NCBI GenBank assembly: GCA_963582345.1
Contig: CAUZSN010000056.1
Location: 1 to 18,023, forward strand
DNA: 18,023 nucleotides
Reading direction: 5' to 3'
From: CAUZSN01 sp963582345
GTDB lineage: Bacteria; Planctomycetota; Planctomycetia; Planctomycetales; Planctomycetaceae
The notes under the pieces: generated by a model
The model's input: only the letters and a program-made list of their open reading frames with translations
The model's database searches: none
Told to the model about the DNA's origin: nothing
Made by a program: the position numbers and the translations under genes
In this document: one piece after another, positions 15,245 to 18,023 of the stretch
Layout: each line of letters opens with the position of its first letter
Numbering within the stretch: position 1 is the first letter of the stretch

Positions 15245-16597
15245 TCATAGTTCCGTGCCGGACCACCCGGGAATCCAGTCGGTTCCTGCGAGCGGGACTT
15301 TGGCCATGGCGGCGGCTTCGATGGTTAAGGCGACGAGGTCTTCGCGTTCCAGGTGATGTACGTTTGACTTGCCGCAGGCACGGGCCAGAGTTGTCAGTTC
15401 CAGGTTCAGGACCTGCAGATAATTCTTCAACCAATTCGCGCCGACTTCGGGAGTGAGCCGCGTTTCTAAAGCGGCATCCTGAGTTGTAATGCCCACAGGA
15501 CACTGACCGGTATGGCAGTGGTGGCAATAGCCGGGCGAAGTGCCCAGTTTGGCGTAGTCGCCGGTCACGTCGACGTCTTGGCCGTCGTGCCGATACGTTT
15601 GGCTGTTACAACCTAGCGCAATCAAAGTGGCTTGGCCGATTGAGACGGCGTCCGCACCTAGTGCCAGTGCTTTGGCAACGTCGGCACCGGTACGAATTCC
15701 GCCCGAGATGACGAGTTGGACATCGCCAAAAACATTCAGGTCTTCTAGCGCTGCCACGGCCAAACGCAAGGCGGCCAGGGTAGGGATACCGGCGTGTTCG
15801 ATGAAAACCTGCTGGGTGGCCGCTGTACCTGCCTGTAGACCGTCGATGACGACCACGTCGGCACCCGCTTTGACGGCTAGTTTCACGTCGTCGAAAACTC
15901 GTGTGGCGCCCATTTTTACGTAAACTGGGATCTTCCAGTCTGTAATTTCACGCAACTCTTCAATTTTAATTTTCAGATCGTCTGGACCGACCCAATCAGG
16001 ATGACGACAAGCGGAGCGTTGATCGATGCCCTCCGGCAAGGTCCGCATGTCAGCTACTCGAGCGCTAACCTTTTGGCTCAGCAACATTCCACCTCCGCCC
16101 GGTTTCGCACCCTGTCCGATCACGATTTCGATCGCCTCGCACTGGCGCACATCATCAGGATTAAATCCATAACGCGACGGCAGACATTGGTAGACCAGCA
16201 TCTTGGACGACTGTCGTTCTTCCGGAGTCATGCCGCCATCACCAGTTGTGGTGGACGTGCCCATTTCCGATGCGGCCCGTCCTATTGCCTCTTTCGCATT
16301 GGCCGACAGTGCTCCGAAACTCATGCCCGCGATCGTAATCGGCATCTCCAACTCAATAGGACTTTTCGCGAACCGCGTTCCCAGTACCGTTTTGGATTCG
16401 CACTTTTCGCGATAGCCTTCCAATGGATAGCGTGATACCGATGCTGTCAGAAAAACTAGATCGTCAAACGTGGGAACTGCCCGCTTCGCGCCCATGCCGC
16501 GGATTTCGTACACTCCGTACTCCGCCGCCCGATGGATATAGGCAATCGCATGCTGATTGAATACAGCACTCTCTTCGCAGTGAATCTGGCTAGTCAT
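15245..16597 (-). CDS. Glutamate synthase-like FMN/Fe-S subunit (GlxD/MgsC type)
   Basis: A 450-residue protein equal to the central FMN-binding domain of glutamate synthase, where ammonia from the amidotransferase is added to 2-oxoglutarate (or methylamine is joined to glutamate in N-methylglutamate synthase). Visible features: AGMSFGALS (90-98), TGDGGMTPEER (118-128), GQGAKPGGGGML (161-172), KMGATR (228-233), DGLQAGTAA (252-260), the FMN phosphate-binding ISGGIRTG (297-304) and GADAVSIGQ (314-322). A cysteine cluster C358-x2-C361-x4-C366 followed by PVGI should hold an iron-sulphur cluster. The length fits stand-alone subunits of about 440-450 residues; a full GltB is about 1500. The ATG is at 16595-16597, after a G-rich run. 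It lies 92 nt downstream of the GXGXG gene in the same direction. No reductase gene (gltD-like) follows it. Confidence 0.93.
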   Translation of the reverse strand: MTSQIHCEESAVFNQHAIAYIHRAAEYGVYEIRGMGAKRAVPTFDDLVFLTASVSRYPLEGYREKCESKTVLGTRFAKSPIELEMPITIAGMSFGALSANAKEAIGRAASEMGTSTTTGDGGMTPEERQSSKMLVYQCLPSRYGFNPDDVRQCEAIEIVIGQGAKPGGGGMLLSQKVSARVADMRTLPEGIDQRSACRHPDWVGPDDLKIKIEELREITDWKIPVYVKMGATRVFDDVKLAVKAGADVVVIDGLQAGTAATQQVFIEHAGIPTLAALRLAVAALEDLNVFGDVQLVISGGIRTGADVAKALALGADAVSIGQATLIALGCNSQTYRHDGQDVDVTGDYAKLGTSPGYCHHCHTGQCPVGITTQDAALETRLTPEVGANWLKNYLQVLNLELTTLARACGKSNVHHLEREDLVALTIEAAAMAKVPLAGTDWIPGWSGTEL

Positions 16598-16689
16598 ATC
16601 TCAGCCCCGCGGTTCTGATTGAACATTTGGGTGAGTTGAACAATCGAGAATCGTCAATCAACCGTAAAAAACAGGAAGTCAAAAGGTCT

Positions 16690-17394
16690 TCAATATTGCT
16701 GATACTCATCAGCGTTCCAGTGATACAAAGTCCGCGCTGAGACAACTCGTTGGAAGTTCTTCGAATCAAAGTCCATGTTGGCAGCCAAAAGCAGACCGGC
16801 AACCTTGGCAAAGTCCTGATCTTGCATTTCTTTTTCTTGTGCGTCAGATCCAAGGCTATGGATCTTCCCCCGTACGTATATGGTCGCTTCGTACAACGAA
16901 TCGCCAAGATAAGCACCCGCATCTCCACAAACGACGATAGTGCCTGCTTGAGCCATAAATGCCGCACAATGTCCGACACTACCACCGATGACAATCTCTC
17001 CCCCTTTCAAAGAGATGCCGCATCGAGAAGATGCGTCGCCTTCGACGACAACTAAGCCTCCCTGTGCCGAGGCACCGACACATTCGGAAGCGTGCCCTTT
17101 CACGTAAACCGAACCAGACATGATGTTTTCGGCTACGCTCCAACCTACGTTGCCGTGCACGACAACGTTTGCCTGTTTATTCATTCCAGCAATGAAGTAA
17201 CCTGCATGCCCAAAGATGTCGACGTCGACGGGCGCGTCTAGTCCTACCGCGATGCTGTGCATTCCGTTTGGATTCAGAATTTCAATTCGCTCGAACCCGT
17301 TTGAGTGCTGGATGCCGGAAAGCTGATTGTGCAGAAAATCGTTGACATTGCGCACGGTCAACTTGGCCAAGTCGAGTTGCTTCACACATTCCAT
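16690..17394 (-). CDS. Glutamate synthase-like GXGXG subunit (GlxC/MgsB type)
   Basis: A 234-residue right-handed beta-helix protein equal to the C-terminal domain of the glutamate synthase large subunit. Residues about 62-176 hold six successive GxxGxxxG-like turns (GHAGYFIAG, GNVGWSVAE, GHASECVGA, GDASSRCGI, GGSVGHCAA, GDAGAYLGD). The domain is structural and links the amidotransferase and FMN sites. The C-terminal 50 residues are helical. The ATG (17392-17394) lies inside the end of the amidotransferase gene, overlapping it by 13 nt, which implies translational coupling and equal amounts of the two subunits. Confidence 0.92.
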   Translation of the reverse strand: MECVKQLDLAKLTVRNVNDFLHNQLSGIQHSNGFERIEILNPNGMHSIAVGLDAPVDVDIFGHAGYFIAGMNKQANVVVHGNVGWSVAENIMSGSVYVKGHASECVGASAQGGLVVVEGDASSRCGISLKGGEIVIGGSVGHCAAFMAQAGTIVVCGDAGAYLGDSLYEATIYVRGKIHSLGSDAQEKEMQDQDFAKVAGLLLAANMDFDSKNFQRVVSARTLYHWNADEYQQY

Positions 17395-18023
17395 GAGTAG
17401 ATTATTTCCGGAGCGGGCTCGAAAACATCAGCATCCATTACGCCGGGAAGTTGGGCCAGTGATCGGAATTCCGAGCCGACCGCAACATAGTCATCGGTTT
17501 CAGCCACCACCGCCGGCTTGCACGCGAAGGCATCACGCACGAGGACCAGTTTGTCGGAGGTAGCCATCAAAAACGTAAAAAAACCATCCAATACAGTAAA
17601 TGACGCTGAAATGGCTTCTTCGAGTGTATCGCCTTCCTGCACTCGCCACTGCAGGAAACGGCAACCGGCTTCGGTGTCATTATCGGTGTTAAATTCGATG
17701 TGCAGTCGTTCCAATTTGCGACGGACACTGTGCGGATTCGACAACGATCCGTTATGCACCAAACAAAAGTCTTCACCAGCGGTAAACGGGTGAGCGTGTG
17801 CAGGCGAAACCATGGATTCCGTGGCCATTCGCGTGTGACCAACGGCGTGTGTACCTGTCAAATTGTCAAAGGCGTACTGCCGAGCGATTTCGCGTGGATG
17901 TCCTTCATCCTTGAAAACTTTAATGGTCGTCCCAACTGAAAGCAGATGCACGTGTGGATGGAAATCGCTCAGCCATACCTTGAATCTTTCCGGTTCGATC
18001 AATGAAACGGCCTCGGCATGATT
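17382..18023 (-). CDS. Class II glutamine amidotransferase subunit (GlxB/MgsA type), 5' end outside window
   Basis: Partial gene: 213 codons are present and the frame is open to the right edge. A TTG at 18000-18002 (MIEPERF) is inside the open frame and is not the real start. The protein is the N-terminal-nucleophile glutaminase domain that releases ammonia from glutamine. The catalytic N-terminal cysteine is outside the window. Visible family motifs: GHTRMATES (glutamine carboxylate/amide binding, with HTR), HNGSLSN (the NG oxyanion hole) and NDTEAG (the aspartate that binds the substrate amino group). The C-terminal part includes VLDGFFTFLM and VVAETDDYVAVGSEFRSL. It ends in TGA at 17384-17382, overlapping the GXGXG start by 13 nt. 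It could belong to a glutamate synthase or an N-methylglutamate synthase. Confidence 0.92.
   Translation of the reverse strand, partial: NHAEAVSLIEPERFKVWLSDFHPHVHLLSVGTTIKVFKDEGHPREIARQYAFDNLTGTHAVGHTRMATESMVSPAHAHPFTAGEDFCLVHNGSLSNPHSVRRKLERLHIEFNTDNDTEAGCRFLQWRVQEGDTLEEAISASFTVLDGFFTFLMATSDKLVLVRDAFACKPAVVAETDDYVAVGSEFRSLAQLPGVMDADVFEPAPEIIYSWNV

Overview
The window looks like a chromosomal segment of a planctomycete, probably of the Pirellulaceae/Pirellulales type. This is an inference from gene content (a large exported Asp-box propeller/CBM9 protein, a multihaem cytochrome fused to TPRs, a SHOCT-like small membrane protein beside clpX, a divergent RNase HII), from moderate GC and from loose gene packing with several GTG starts. 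No rRNA, tRNA, CRISPR array, insertion sequence or phage gene is visible.

Layout, left to right. (1) 1-334 holds no supported gene. (2) A minus-strand pair: a small membrane/SHOCT-like protein (2059-1757), then clpX (1618-335). (3) A minus-strand secreted-type or cytosolic metal-dependent amidohydrolase (3531-2308), divergent from (4) a plus-strand run: a PAP2 lipid phosphatase (3818-4525), a 1061-residue exported Ycf48-like propeller protein with a C-terminal CBM9-like domain (4822-8007), an RNase HII-family protein (8104-9051) and a DUF481 outer-membrane-type protein (9339-10397). (5) A convergent minus-strand run, read from 14272 down to 10437: a seven-haem cytochrome c/TPR membrane protein, a 255-residue protein of unknown family, and the 5'-nucleotidase SurE. 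A plausible promoter and a leader hairpin lie upstream of the cytochrome. (6) A 0.9 kb gene-poor stretch that contains a decayed C-terminal piece of an ABC1/UbiB/AarF-type kinase with an in-frame stop. (7) At the right edge, a minus-strand cluster for a split glutamate-synthase-like enzyme: class II glutamine amidotransferase (N-terminus cut off by the window edge), GXGXG subunit and FMN/Fe-S subunit.

How the genes work together. The three right-edge genes are the three domains of a glutamate synthase large subunit encoded separately (GlxBCD/MgsABC arrangement). They would make either glutamate or N-methylglutamate; sequence alone does not decide. The amidotransferase and GXGXG genes overlap by 13 nt, which fits translational coupling. 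The cytochrome, unknown protein and SurE could be one transcript, with 103 and 19 nt gaps and no terminator in between. ClpX has every element needed to work with ClpP, but clpP is not in the window.

The least ordinary items are the multi-domain propeller protein, whose middle resembles a catalytically dead LmbE/PIG-L domain; the RNase HII homologue with an altered GRG motif and a long insertion; a perfect 20-bp inverted repeat inside the DUF481 coding sequence; and the ABC1 kinase remnant. I did not find a clearly new multi-gene system.
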